A stretch of 64,000 nucleotides of DNA, from assembly GCA_964444975.1 (NCBI GenBank), contig CAYUJD010000008.1, positions 1 through 64,000 on the forward strand, written 5' to 3'. Both the position numbers and the translations under genes were made by a program. Positions 51,132 through 59,429 of this stretch are shown piece by piece. Numbering within the stretch: position 1 is the first letter of the stretch; each line of letters starts with the position of its first letter. The stretch is from VBAS01 sp964444975 (GTDB lineage Bacteria; Bacteroidota; Bacteroidia; Chitinophagales; Chitinophagaceae). The notes beneath the pieces were generated by a model. The model searched no databases, was not told the DNA's origin, and saw only the letters and a program-made list of their open reading frames with translations.

Positions 51132-51941
51132 TTACTTTCTGTGGCCAAACATGACGGCTATATGCCCCTGGTAGAAGAATTGTTTGTTTTTCTGCAGGAG
51201 CATGATGGGAATTTTTCCAGAATAAAATTCTGCGCTTACTCCCACTTCGATGCCGGATACCACTTCGTTGAAGCGGCCGAAGTCGAACCGGAGGGTTGAT
51301 TTGGCGTACACACCGGGTTTCAGTTTTATTTCATTCCATCCTTTACCGAGGCCGCCGCCGCCGAGAATAAAACCGAATTTGAAAAGGGAATCTGTTTCGG
51401 GTGAATATTTAATGGTGCGGTTGATGCCATTTTCATCCACTTCGATGTAGTAAGGACGGAGCAGTCCGAGGGAGAGCCCGCCCTTATAAACGAGGCTGAC
51501 GGCCACGCCGTTTTTATTTCCCTTTTGCCCGATGATGCGTTGCTGCCCTACGCCAAGGCCCAGCTGGTAAAAATTATTAATCTTGCCGTAGATGTAAGGA
51601 TTGCCGAAGGAAAATCCACCGGTGCCATTGGGCAGCTTGTCTTCTTTGGGATGTTTTATTTCGGTAAAATCAATGCTGTACACAAACGCATTGCGCTGCG
51701 ATTTCATTTTTCCTTTTTCAAAAAAGAATCCATAGCCGTTGGTACGCAGTTGCAGGGCAAATATGCTTTGTTTGGAATACACCAGCACGCCTTCTTCATC
51801 CTGGCGGATGAGGTCGTTTATTTTTTTCTTCCGCTCTTCGCGGCGGGTATCTTTTTTCGATTTTTTTTCACCCGGTGTGTCCTGCGCTGCTGATGACATG
51901 CCCAGCGAAATCAAAGCTGAAATGATAAATAGTTTTTTCAC
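51132..51941 (-). CDS. Exported beta-rich protein of unknown function
   Basis: 269 residues with signal peptide MKKLFIISALISLGMSSAAQ, then a charged stretch (KKSKKDTRREERKKKIND). A beta-rich remainder has alternating aromatic strands (GYGFFFEKGKMKSQ, FYQLGLGVGQQRIIG, GVAVSLVYKGGLSLGLLR, LKPGVYAKSTLRFDFGRFNE) and ends MFGHRK. It looks like a small outer-membrane barrel. No family recognised. Monocistronic. Confidence 0.62.
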   Translation of the reverse strand: MKKLFIISALISLGMSSAAQDTPGEKKSKKDTRREERKKKINDLIRQDEEGVLVYSKQSIFALQLRTNGYGFFFEKGKMKSQRNAFVYSIDFTEIKHPKEDKLPNGTGGFSFGNPYIYGKINNFYQLGLGVGQQRIIGQKGNKNGVAVSLVYKGGLSLGLLRPYYIEVDENGINRTIKYSPETDSLFKFGFILGGGGLGKGWNEIKLKPGVYAKSTLRFDFGRFNEVVSGIEVGVSAEFYSGKIPIMLLQKNKQFFYQGHIAVMFGHRK

Positions 51942-51956
51942 AGAAAAGATATTTTG

Positions 51957-52121
51957 GCTAAGAGTTTAAAAAGAGAATAAAGAGGAAAAAGAGGTTGCCG
52001 GTTGCTGGCTTCCTGTTTCCGGGTGGCTGCCATAATGTTCAGGCAACAGGTAACCGCTAATTTGTTCCTTATACCTTATACCTTATACCTTATACCTTCT
52101 GCCTTCTCTTTATCTCTTAGC
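51957..52121. repeat. 165-bp word-repeat spacer with inverted ends and a TTATACC tandem
   Basis: The ends GCTAAGAG and CTCTTAGC are inverted copies. Between them are AAAGAG-type words, GGTTGCCGGTTGCTGGC, and four exact copies of TTATACC (52069-52096). Another spacer with the same GCTAAGAG start lies at 19205. It ends 3 bases before an in-frame ATG upstream of the OsmC gene. Confidence 0.65.
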
Positions 52122-52153
52122 AAATGAACGTAAATTTAGGGCAAAAAAGAATA

Positions 52154-52567
52154 ATGACATCAACAGTAGTTTATAACGGGGAGTTAAGAACCACCTGCAC
52201 CCACCTGCGCAGCGGCAACAGTTTTGAAACGGATGCGCCGGTGGATAACCATGGCAGGGGCGAACGTTTTTCGCCAACCGACCTGATGGCCACATCGCTG
52301 GCCACCTGCATGATAACGGTGATGGGAATAAAAGCAAGGACAATGGGGCTGGACATGAACGATGTGAAAATTGAAGTGCTGAAGATTATGAAAGCCGACC
52401 CACGGCGGGTGGGCGGTATTGAACTCAGCTTTCATATACCGGAAAGCCTGAAAAACCTGGATGAAAAAACCAAAACGATTCTGAAAAACACGGGTATCAC
52501 CTGCCCGGTGGCGCTGAGCATTCACCCGGATATTGAGATGAAGGTGAACTGGGGGCTGTGGGATTAG
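52154..52567 (+). CDS. OsmC family peroxiredoxin-like protein
   Basis: 137 residues from the ATG at 52154 (MTSTVVYNGELRTTCTHLRS), the start usual for this subgroup; an ATG ten codons upstream adjoins the repeat spacer and is less likely. FSPTDLMATSLATCMITVM carries the first redox Cys and TGITCPVALSIHPDIEMKV the second, the OsmC/Ohr pair. It reduces organic hydroperoxides using a thiol donor. Monocistronic. Confidence 0.92.
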   Translation: MTSTVVYNGELRTTCTHLRSGNSFETDAPVDNHGRGERFSPTDLMATSLATCMITVMGIKARTMGLDMNDVKIEVLKIMKADPRRVGGIELSFHIPESLKNLDEKTKTILKNTGITCPVALSIHPDIEMKVNWGLWD

Positions 52568-52943
52568 CAGGTTGCTGGCTTCCGGCTACAGGATGGCTGG
52601 ATGGTTGGATAGCAAACTTTTATTCTTCAATAGTTCAGTTATATTTTAACCCCTCTATTGTCCCGTAGGGATCCCGGTCACAACCGGGAGAAGGTAGAAT
52701 AAGATGATTTATGCGTTCCATCGGAACGCCAGGTGCTTATTGTTCCAGCACCAAACGTTCCTACGGAACGTAAATAATACACCTTGTATTCGCTCTACCC
52801 ACCTTTCGTTCCTACGGAACGAAATTAACCTGGCTCTTTCTTCAACCTCAGACTTCAGGAATCTGCTTCAAGGAAATTACCAGTGTATTGATTCAGTCAA
52901 GTTTGATAAAATAACCATCAAACCATCATTGCCATCATTCTAC
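52568..52943. repeat. Repeat-dense gap: twin-palindrome copy 2 and related hairpins
   Basis: About 375 bases without a gene. TCCCGGT-caca-ACCGGGA lies at 52672-52689, GCGTTCC-atc-GGAACGC at 52713-52729, and the twin palindromes ACGTTCCTACGGAACGT and TCGTTCCTACGGAACGA at 52755-52771 and 52806-52822. Flanks (GCACC, CTACCCACCT, CCTGG) match copy 1 at the left end of the window. Confidence 0.8.
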
Positions 52944-53092
52944 AAGCTATCTCAAAAGTCACTTTAACCCCAATTAACCACTGATTACACAGATTTTATT
53001 TCACAGATTTCTCAGATTTTAGAATAAAAGCGGTGCAATCTGTTTGCTTAACCTGTGAAATCGGTGGTCTGAAAATACTTTTGAGATGACTT
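52944..53092 (-). repeat. 149-bp MITE-like element, copy C (inverted)
   Basis: Starts AAGCTATCTCAAAAGTCA and ends TACTTTTGAGATGACTT, the reverse of copies A and B, with the same 149-bp length. It follows directly on the twin-palindrome block, so several repeat families have accumulated in one gap. Confidence 0.88.
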
Positions 53093-53247
53093 TGACTTAT
53101 TACTGCAACCGCCTGTTGCGTACTATTCCTAAGTGATGCTTAGTTTCGGAATACTTTCTTCTGGTATAAACACACCGGAATAAGGCAGGTGGAAATGCTT
53201 TTGATAACTAAGCAGCAGGGGTTACTTTTATGCCTAAATTGCAACCC

Positions 53248-53367
53248 ATGAAACCGAGGTTACTTTTTTACCTGCTGCTGGTGGTTTTGTTTGCATCCTG
53301 TGCCCGGGCTGTTACGCCCAATGAAGCAGCCAACCGGTCGTTTAAAAAGTGCAAGCCGATGCGGTAA
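53248..53367 (+). CDS. Very small lipoprotein (39 aa)
   Basis: A 39-codon frame: MKPRLLFYLLLVVLFASC gives a lipoprotein signal with lipobox FASC (Cys18), and the mature part ARAVTPNEAANRSFKKCKPMR is only about 20 residues with a second Cys. Short lipoproteins with an AVTP...AAN...KKC tail exist in related bacteria to my recollection. It sits alone between repeat DNA and the convergent DUF2851 gene, ending 3 bp before the latter's stop. Function unknown. Confidence 0.6.
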   Translation: MKPRLLFYLLLVVLFASCARAVTPNEAANRSFKKCKPMR

Positions 53368-53370
53368 AGC

Positions 53371-54627
53371 TTATGCCTTGAGCAGGGCATTGCCAACAGC
53401 GCAATCGAGACAGCGTTTTTTGCTGCAGTATTCATTTTTCAGTTCAATCCATGCCTGTGAATCGCGGGCATTTTTATTTTGCAACCCCAGTTTTTGAAAC
53501 CCCTTGGTGATACTGTTGGTTTCGTGTGCAGTCTCTTCAAGCCAGCGGATGGCTTTGTCTTTATACTTCGCTTCATTATGATAATGCCCGTAAGCAAATA
53601 CTACCGGGCAAACGGTGTTGATAATGATATTGTCAATCATGGCTGCGCCAAGATTTTTCTTCCTATAACTGCCGATTTCATCAAACCGGTAATGATAGTG
53701 CCAGTAATCATTGGCCGTCACATCAAACCATTTTTTTATTTCAGCTGCAGAGCCTGCCTCTTTTATTTTTGAAAAAAGGTGGGAAGATTCATTTACAAGA
53801 ATGGCCAATTGTGCCAGCCGGATGCTGGGGAAATTGCCGGGGCGCATACGCAGAAAATGCACGGGCTGATGAATGGATTTGAGGCCGTATTTCTTTTTCA
53901 AAAAATTGTACTCACGCTGCAGCAGCTGCGGGTAGTCTTCGGTAAAACGTCTGCCGAGCAAACCCGCCTGCCCAAACAACAAAGCTTCCAGCTGTTGCAC
54001 CTGGTTTTTGTGTTTTGCAAGAATAGTTACCGAAAGGCTCCTGGCCATTTCCTCGAAAGCATCGGCATTGATTTTAATACCGAAGTTGCGGGCCAGCATC
54101 CACCAGAAAGTTTCTTCCCAGTGCTGGTTGGTTTGCTGCAGAAAGGATTCCACTTTAGCTGCTTTTCTTGTCAATCGTTCGGCAAGCAGCCGCTCCTGCC
54201 AGCTTTGAATAACGATGTGTTTTACGGAAGCAATTGATTTTTCACAGGGAATAAAACCTGCGGTCTTCATCAGTTCTTCATATTTTTTCAGAAGCAGTGT
54301 AGAAACCCGCCTCTCCAGCTCAAGCAAGGGCAAGGAATTATGCTGGTGCAAATCATTTTGCCACACCACATGAAGAATAACACTGTTGTAGTTTTTATCG
54401 TGCTGGTGGCGGTGCCTGTTCCAGTCAGAAGTTTTCAGGTGCAGCTCCACATGGCCGGCCCAGGTGCTGTTGCCGATTTTTATTTTGGCATCGGTAAAAT
54501 CAGGGCCCTGGTTGGTATTATATTGCCCGGGTAAAATAACCTGTATCGTTTCGCCTGCTGTAGTTTTTAATTCGCCCTTGTTGAAATACTGGAATTGCCA
54601 GATGAATTGAAGAAGTCGTTCGGTCAT
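53371..54627 (-). CDS. DUF2851 family protein
   Basis: 418 residues, the usual length of this Bacteroidota-specific family. It starts MTERLLQFIWQFQYFNKGEL and contains GQYNTNQGPDFTDAKIKIG and WAGHVELHLKTSDWNRHRHQ, followed by LHVVWQND. The C-terminus has a Cys pair CSKKRCLDCAVG that could bind metal. The first half resembles a restriction-endonuclease-like core with D and ExH residues, but this is only a suggestion. Likely transcribed with the maf-UbiA-KdsC genes upstream. Confidence 0.85.
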   Translation of the reverse strand: MTERLLQFIWQFQYFNKGELKTTAGETIQVILPGQYNTNQGPDFTDAKIKIGNSTWAGHVELHLKTSDWNRHRHQHDKNYNSVILHVVWQNDLHQHNSLPLLELERRVSTLLLKKYEELMKTAGFIPCEKSIASVKHIVIQSWQERLLAERLTRKAAKVESFLQQTNQHWEETFWWMLARNFGIKINADAFEEMARSLSVTILAKHKNQVQQLEALLFGQAGLLGRRFTEDYPQLLQREYNFLKKKYGLKSIHQPVHFLRMRPGNFPSIRLAQLAILVNESSHLFSKIKEAGSAAEIKKWFDVTANDYWHYHYRFDEIGSYRKKNLGAAMIDNIIINTVCPVVFAYGHYHNEAKYKDKAIRWLEETAHETNSITKGFQKLGLQNKNARDSQAWIELKNEYCSKKRCLDCAVGNALLKA

Positions 54628-54733
54628 TGCGGGATGGCTTGATGGTATGATTGTTTAATGGCTGAATTGCCCTATTATCTCATCAAATTACAGAATTCGC
54701 CCCACCTATACAACCATGAAGCCATCAAACAAT
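54628..54733. repeat. Inverted word repeat between DUF2851 and maf
   Basis: GATGGCTTGATGG (54633-54645) faces CCATGAAGCCATC (54714-54726; 12 of 13 pair) and the spacer contains further TTGTTTAATGG/AAACAATTT pairs. The whole intergenic gap is made of this unit. Confidence 0.65.
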
Positions 54734-55300
54734 TTACCCATCCATTTTTTCCAGCTCCCTTACTACCCTGCTCACCGGCAGGCCCATCACATTGTAAAAG
54801 TCACCGTTGACTGATTTGATACCCACCACGCCAATCCATTCCTGAATGGCGTAAGCGCCGGCTTTATCGTAGGGTTTGTATTTGTCCACATAAAATTCAA
54901 TCTGCTCAAGGGTGAGCTTATGAAACTCCACTTCGGTACTGTCGGAAAAAGCGGTTTCCTTTTCATCTTTTCGTATTACGACGCCGGTAATCACTTTGTG
55001 TTTTTCGCCGGAGAGGGCTATTAAAATGCTGATTGCTTCTTCCCGGTGCACGGGCTTGCCGATGATATTTTCGCCAAGCACCACCAGGGTATCTGCTGCC
55101 AGAACAATTGTTCCGGCAGGCAAATCCTGCTGCACGGCCACTGCTTTTTTTCTTGCAATAAAAACTGCCACCTCTTCAGGAGCCAGTCCGGGCGGATAAT
55201 CTTCATCCGTATTTTTTGAAACTATGTGAAATGGAATTTCAGCCCATTCAAGCAGCTGTTTGCGCCGCGGCGACTGTGAAGCAAGAATGATTTTATTCAT
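54734..55300 (-). CDS. maf: Maf-like nucleotide pyrophosphatase
   Basis: 188 residues from the ATG at 55300 (MNKIILASQSPRRKQLLEWA). The frame is open upstream but that part is antisense-like filler. SQSPRRKQLL binds phosphate, ADTLVVLGENIIGKP holds the conserved catalytic Asp, and GAYAIQEWIG / NGDFYNVMGLPVSR complete the family. It hydrolyses non-canonical or modified NTPs to monophosphates. The start overlaps the UbiA-family gene stop (ATGA), so the pair is translationally coupled. Confidence 0.93.
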   Translation of the reverse strand: MNKIILASQSPRRKQLLEWAEIPFHIVSKNTDEDYPPGLAPEEVAVFIARKKAVAVQQDLPAGTIVLAADTLVVLGENIIGKPVHREEAISILIALSGEKHKVITGVVIRKDEKETAFSDSTEVEFHKLTLEQIEFYVDKYKPYDKAGAYAIQEWIGVVGIKSVNGDFYNVMGLPVSRVVRELEKMDG

Positions 55301-56241
55301 AGATAGAAATAAAAAAATATCATGGATAAAATTCCGCTGAGCATCACCAGCTTGGTCAGCTGGCTGAGCCGGTGATACTGCGGCGTACTTTGCGCTTTGA
55401 AGAGTTGCAGAAATATCAATACGAAAGGAAGGATGATGAATACAACAGCGTACACGATGGCCCACCACCACCCGAAGCGAAACACATACAGCAGCAGGAT
55501 GACAAGCGAAGCAATCATAACCGCGAGCCAGACGGCGATATAAACTTTAGTTGCATTTACACCCCATACTATCGGCATGGTGCGGCAGCCGTATTTGTCA
55601 TCGCCCTTCATGTCTTCAATATCCTTGATGGCTTCGCGGATGAGTGAACTGATGAATGCAAAAGCAGCATAAAGCACCCCGATGCGGGTTATTTTATTTG
55701 AAGCTTCGGCCATGCCAGGTGGAATCATTGTCCCGATTTTTATTTCAGCAAAACAGATAATTAATATTACCCAGGCAGTAAGCAGGGAGATGAGCATATT
55801 GCCGGAAAGCAGTTTTCGTTTTAATGAAACCGAATAGCCGAACAGCAACAGCACGCAGATACAATTGCCGGGAAGAATGTACCAGAAACCCGTGGTCCAT
55901 GCCACGTAAGCGCTGAAAATGATACCCAAACCGCTCAATACAAAATGCCAGGCCATAGCCCAGCGACGTGACACGACGATATCTACCACATTGCCCATGG
56001 GTTTATTTACCTGGTCAATGTTGATATCGAAATAATCGTTGATAACATAGCCCGCAGCAGCAATTAACACGGAAGCCACCACCAGCAGAATAAACATCCA
56101 GCCGTCAATTGCCGGGCGTAAACCCAGCGGTTTTAATACCGGTGTTACCACAGCCTGGTGAAATAAAACCTGGGTGAGCACAATGAAAAACAGGTTGGGC
56201 AACCGCACCAGTTTCAAAAAAGCTGCAATCAGCTTCATCAA
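55297..56241 (-). CDS. UbiA-family prenyltransferase
   Basis: 314 residues, about eight membrane helices. The first Asp-rich motif NDYFDINIDQVNKP (about 68-81) and the second IKDIEDMKGDDKYG (about 209-222) bind the prenyl diphosphate through Mg. The sequence style (KLVRLPNLFFIVLTQVLF) matches the Bacteroidota proteins annotated as geranylgeranylglycerol-phosphate geranylgeranyltransferase-like. It attaches a prenyl chain to a polar or aromatic acceptor; the acceptor is uncertain. Coupled to maf. Confidence 0.88.
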   Translation of the reverse strand: MMKLIAAFLKLVRLPNLFFIVLTQVLFHQAVVTPVLKPLGLRPAIDGWMFILLVVASVLIAAAGYVINDYFDINIDQVNKPMGNVVDIVVSRRWAMAWHFVLSGLGIIFSAYVAWTTGFWYILPGNCICVLLLFGYSVSLKRKLLSGNMLISLLTAWVILIICFAEIKIGTMIPPGMAEASNKITRIGVLYAAFAFISSLIREAIKDIEDMKGDDKYGCRTMPIVWGVNATKVYIAVWLAVMIASLVILLLYVFRFGWWWAIVYAVVFIILPFVLIFLQLFKAQSTPQYHRLSQLTKLVMLSGILSMIFFYFYL

Positions 56242-56359
56242 AAATTTTTGGAAAGATAGTAATGGCTGGTGAAACCAGGATTAGATTTTATATGCCTGCC
56301 CGGAAATGAAATACCCATAAATAATCAGTAATCAATAATAAATAATGGATAGCAGTTCA

Positions 56360-56881
56360 TCATTTCGACACCACATCTTCTTCAAACTTCCACTGCCCGT
56401 TTACCTTCAGCACTTTTTCAATCACATCCCGCACACAGCCCCGGCCGCCGTTGACAGGGGAAATGTATTTAGCAAGGCTTTTTACTTCACTTACCGCATC
56501 CGCAGGACAACAGGACAAGCCGGCTTTTTTCAGCAAGGGGATATCGGGCATATCGTCGCCCATGTAAAGCACTTCATCCCAAATAATCTTTTTAGCGGCA
56601 AGTAATTCACTTATAAATTTTGCCTTATCGGCAATACCGGTATGAATTTCCCTGATGCCAAGATATTCCAGTCTTTTTTTTGCTTCTTCCGAAACAGCAC
56701 CTGAAATTATGATGACCCGATAACCATTTCGCATGGCCATTTGCAATCCGAATCCGTCCTTGATATGCATTTGCCTCACCTGCAGCCCATCCCGCAGCAC
56801 CAGCACGGTGCCATCCGTCAGCACACCGTCAATATCAAAAATGAAGGTGGTTACTTTTTTGAACTCGGAAAGCGTATTCAT
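56360..56881 (-). CDS. kdsC: KdsC-like HAD phosphatase (3-deoxy-D-manno-octulosonate 8-phosphate phosphatase)
   Basis: 173 residues from the ATG at 56881 (MNTLSEFKKVTTFIFDIDGV). HAD motifs are FDIDGVLTDGT (I), VIIISG (II), ADKAKFISELL (III) and MGDDMPDIPLLKKAGLSCC (IV). The short, capless form and DIDGVLTDG signature match KdsC, which makes KDO for lipopolysaccharide. Sequence upstream of the ATG is word-repeat DNA, not coding. Confidence 0.88.
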   Translation of the reverse strand: MNTLSEFKKVTTFIFDIDGVLTDGTVLVLRDGLQVRQMHIKDGFGLQMAMRNGYRVIIISGAVSEEAKKRLEYLGIREIHTGIADKAKFISELLAAKKIIWDEVLYMGDDMPDIPLLKKAGLSCCPADAVSEVKSLAKYISPVNGGRGCVRDVIEKVLKVNGQWKFEEDVVSK

Positions 56882-56890
56882 GCATGGCTG

Positions 56891-56955
56891 ATTTTGGATT
56901 GCCTGTTTCGGATGGAACGCAGGCAAATCTACAATCCGGAATCCCAAATCCGAAA
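56891..56955. repeat. Inverted word repeat upstream of kdsC
   Basis: GATTTTGGATTGCCTG and related words face CAGGCAAATCTACAATCC/CCCAAATCCGAAATT in inverted order, filling the gap before iscX's stop. It is the same style of spacer as those at 31.97 kb and 54.63 kb. Confidence 0.5.
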
Positions 56956-57195
56956 TTACTTCTGGTTGTCCCGCCACTCATACACCCAGGCGCTTTGTAT
57001 CATTTCGAGATGGCCTTCGTTGCACTCCTCCCTTTTACCCTGGAAATTGGGAATCTGCAATACCCATTCGATGAGGTCAGTAAACCGGATGCGGTAAATT
57101 TTTCCTTCGTTAAAATCATCGCCGAAGTGTTCATACAGTTTCTGGGCAATGTCTTCGTAATCGGTCCAGTGAATGGGCGGTTCAAAGTGAGTCAT
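56956..57195 (-). CDS. iscX: IscX (iron-sulphur assembly accessory protein)
   Basis: 79 residues, the family's length. IHWTDYEDIAQKLYEHFGDD (about 8-27) and RFTDLIEWVLQIPNF (about 37-51) match IscX/YfhJ; the acidic winged-helix protein binds IscS and iron. It lies 73 bp after fdx on the same strand, as in the enterobacterial isc operon, but iscS, iscU, iscA and hscBA are not in this window. Confidence 0.93.
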   Translation of the reverse strand: MTHFEPPIHWTDYEDIAQKLYEHFGDDFNEGKIYRIRFTDLIEWVLQIPNFQGKREECNEGHLEMIQSAWVYEWRDNQK

Positions 57196-57204
57196 AGTAA
57201 ATTT

Positions 57205-57257
57205 GAAGTCTGAAAAATGATGCCGGAGGTCAGAATTCAGACTTCTTACTTCTGACC
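57205..57257. repeat. Nested inverted repeats between iscX and fdx
   Basis: GAAGTCTGAA (57205-57214) pairs with TTCAGACTTC (57236-57245), and GGTCAGAA (57228-57235) pairs with TTCTGACC (57250-57257), giving two alternative hairpins. A T-run follows on the plus strand. It is composed of the AGTC/TCAG words seen elsewhere. Confidence 0.65.
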
Positions 57258-57267
57258 CCAGGTTTTT

Positions 57268-57603
57268 TTATTCTCCTAAAAATTGTGTCTGGTCGGGCAG
57301 GGTAATTTCTATTTCGCCATCGCCATCGAGCAAAAGCGACTGGCATCCCAGCCTTGAATTGAGCCGCGGGTTTACGGCCCGGTCAATAAAATCTTCCTCC
57401 TTATCACTTATTTCATCAATATGCTCCATCCCTTTTTCTATATATAAATGACAAGTAGTGCAGGCACATACTCCTCCACAATTGTGATGCAGCTCAATGT
57501 CGTTTTTCAGGCAGATCTCCAGCAGGGTTTGCCCGGGTTCCAGGTTTTCTAAGGTCAGTGGCTCCAGTCCTTTCTGCTCAAAATTAATCTTCAGGTTGTA
57601 CAT
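57268..57603 (-). CDS. fdx: 2Fe-2S ferredoxin, ISC type
   Basis: 111 residues. Cluster ligands follow the vertebrate/ISC ferredoxin pattern C-x5-C-x2-C plus a distal Cys: HHNCGGVCACTTCHLYI and RLGCQSLLLDGDGEIEI. It supplies electrons for Fe-S cluster assembly. Directly upstream of iscX. Only fdx and iscX of the isc genes are present. Confidence 0.94.
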   Translation of the reverse strand: MYNLKINFEQKGLEPLTLENLEPGQTLLEICLKNDIELHHNCGGVCACTTCHLYIEKGMEHIDEISDKEEDFIDRAVNPRLNSRLGCQSLLLDGDGEIEITLPDQTQFLGE

Positions 57604-57716
57604 TTTTGCTTTTTTGAGGCGTGCAAATGTAACCGGAAAAGCAAAAAAGGCATTTACTTGATTGGGAAAAGCGTTTGCAAATTTGCTGATGGGCGGATGT
57701 GATAAACAGAAGGCTG

Positions 57717-58484
57717 TTATTGTACGGAAAAACTACGGATGCTCTCCGTCATAAATTCATATACTTTTTTCAACTGCGGAAACTCTTTCAATAATTCCAG
57801 GTGCTTTTGAATGGTGCTTTCATCCTTTCTTTTGACCGGCCCGGTCTGCGCTTCGGCGGGTGAAATGGTTTTGATTCTTGCTGCCGTTTCTTCAATCAGC
57901 GGCAGCAGCTCACGGAAATCAAGGCCCTCTTTTTTGCAATAGTCTTCAGCCAGCACATACAGATGATTGGTGAAATTGTTCACGAATACAGCTGCAATAT
58001 GCAGCTTCAGTCTTTCATCGTCGCCTGCCTGCTTTGCATGCTGTGGCGCTATGGATGTTGCCAGCATTTCCAGCTTTTTCCGGGACGCCTCATCGCTGGC
58101 ATCAAAAAAAATGGGGGCGTCGGGCAATTCATTTATTTCTTCACGCATACTTTGCAGCGGGTAAAACACACCATGATGACTGCTAACTTTTTTCAATACA
58201 TCTTTTGACACCGAAGCAGCCGTATGCGCCACCAGTTTGCCGGGCAGTTTCAAATCGGCCACCACTTCCTCAATGGCATCGTCGCTTACGGCAATGATAT
58301 AAACATCGGCGTTTTTATTCACCAGGCTCCAGTAGTTGGTGCTTTCTGTATCCCATTCATAAGCCAGCCTGCTGGCAGCAGATGCATTACGGCTGGCTAC
58401 CTGCAAAATATGATGCCCGGCCGCTTTAAATTTTCTTCCGAGCACAGCAGCCACATTACCCGAACCAATAATAACTATCTTCAT
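57717..58484 (-). CDS. Rossmann-like and DUF2520 domain protein
   Basis: 255 residues from the ATG at 58484 (MKIVIIGSGNVAAVLGRKFK), preceded 5 bases upstream by CAGGAGG, a canonical Shine-Dalgarno. The N-terminal GSGNVAAVLG loop binds NAD(P); the second part (FYPLQSMREEINELPDAPIF, LHIAAVFVNNFTNHLYVLAE, EETAARIKTISPAEAQTGP) is DUF2520. Resembles pyrroline-carboxylate-reductase-like dehydrogenases; the substrate is unknown. In Bacteroidota it is commonly near the KdsC/maf/UbiA genes, as here. Confidence 0.88.
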   Translation of the reverse strand: MKIVIIGSGNVAAVLGRKFKAAGHHILQVASRNASAASRLAYEWDTESTNYWSLVNKNADVYIIAVSDDAIEEVVADLKLPGKLVAHTAASVSKDVLKKVSSHHGVFYPLQSMREEINELPDAPIFFDASDEASRKKLEMLATSIAPQHAKQAGDDERLKLHIAAVFVNNFTNHLYVLAEDYCKKEGLDFRELLPLIEETAARIKTISPAEAQTGPVKRKDESTIQKHLELLKEFPQLKKVYEFMTESIRSFSVQ

Positions 58485-58558
58485 AAAATCCTCCTGTTTC
58501 CTTCTGCCCCGCAAAAGGTGGTGTAATCCTTTTTACAATTAGTAATAACAACAGAAGT

Positions 58559-58566
58559 TATTTTTG
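58559..58566 (+). promoter_or_regulatory. Possible -7 box, leaderless or very short leader
   Basis: TATTTTTG ends 5 bases before the ATG of the hydrolase gene. If used, the transcript would begin at or near the start codon. A TTG -33 partner was not found, so it is a weak call. Confidence 0.25.
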
Positions 58567-58570
58567 TAAA

Positions 58571-59416
58571 ATGACAAAGTTAGGGCAACAGCTTGCGATT
58601 GGCTATTACCGAACAAAATTTAAAATGCTTTCGGCCATCTCCAACAAAAAAACAGCCGAGCTGGCATTGGAACTATTCTGTACGCCACAATTACGATACA
58701 AGAAAACATTGCCGGAAATTTTTAAGCAGGCTGAGAAACTTCAGTTCAGGCATTACGGCGAAACAGTGACCGGTTACCGCTGGAACCGCGGTGGTCACCG
58801 AAAGGTGCTGATTGCACATGGATTCAATTCCACGGTAGCAAAATTTGACCGTTACATAAAACCGCTGGTGCGAAAGGAGTATGAAGTGCTGGCCTTTGAT
58901 GCGCCGGCACATGGCTACAGTACGGGCAAAACCATCAATGCCGTGATGTTTAAAGACATGATTACACATATTAATAAAGAATATGGCCCTGTAAAATCCT
59001 TTATGGGTCATTCATTCGGCGGGCTGGCTATCAGTCTTGGGCTGGAAGAAATTGAACACGATGAGAACACCCGTGTCGTTTTGATTGCGCCGGCTACAGA
59101 GTCAAAAACCGCTATTGACACTTTCTTTTCATTTATGAAACTGAATGATGCGGTGCGGAAAGAATTTGATGAATATATTTTCCGGTTGCGCAACAAGCCG
59201 CCGGAATGGTACTCGGTAAGCCGGGCTGTAGAAAATATCAAAGCGAAAATTCTCTGGTGCCATGATAAAGACGATGTGATGACACCCTGGGCTGATGCAG
59301 CGAAAGTTATGGAGAGGGAACACCTGAATATTGAATTTATAGTAACTAAGGGGCTTGGTCACCGGCGGATTTACCGGGAGAACAGCATTTTTAAAGCGAT
59401 AATCGAATTTCTGTAA
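58571..59416 (+). CDS. Alpha/beta hydrolase
   Basis: 281 residues. The nucleophile elbow is GHSFGGLAIS (Ser of GHSFGG, about 150), the acid lies in CHDKDDVMTPW and the His in TKGLGHRRIYRE. GHRKVLIAHGFNSTVAKFDR and VLAFDAPAHGYSTGKT make the central sheet. There is no signal peptide. Serine hydrolase with a lipase/esterase-like fold; the substrate is unknown. Followed by a GDSL esterase gene after 13 bp, likely the same transcript. Confidence 0.9.
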   Translation: MTKLGQQLAIGYYRTKFKMLSAISNKKTAELALELFCTPQLRYKKTLPEIFKQAEKLQFRHYGETVTGYRWNRGGHRKVLIAHGFNSTVAKFDRYIKPLVRKEYEVLAFDAPAHGYSTGKTINAVMFKDMITHINKEYGPVKSFMGHSFGGLAISLGLEEIEHDENTRVVLIAPATESKTAIDTFFSFMKLNDAVRKEFDEYIFRLRNKPPEWYSVSRAVENIKAKILWCHDKDDVMTPWADAAKVMEREHLNIEFIVTKGLGHRRIYRENSIFKAIIEFL

Positions 59417-59429
59417 ATACGATGAACCC

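Noticed and set aside
52067..52098. CRISPR-like array from TTATACC repeats
   Set aside because: Heptamers are directly adjacent without spacers; this is a simple tandem repeat.
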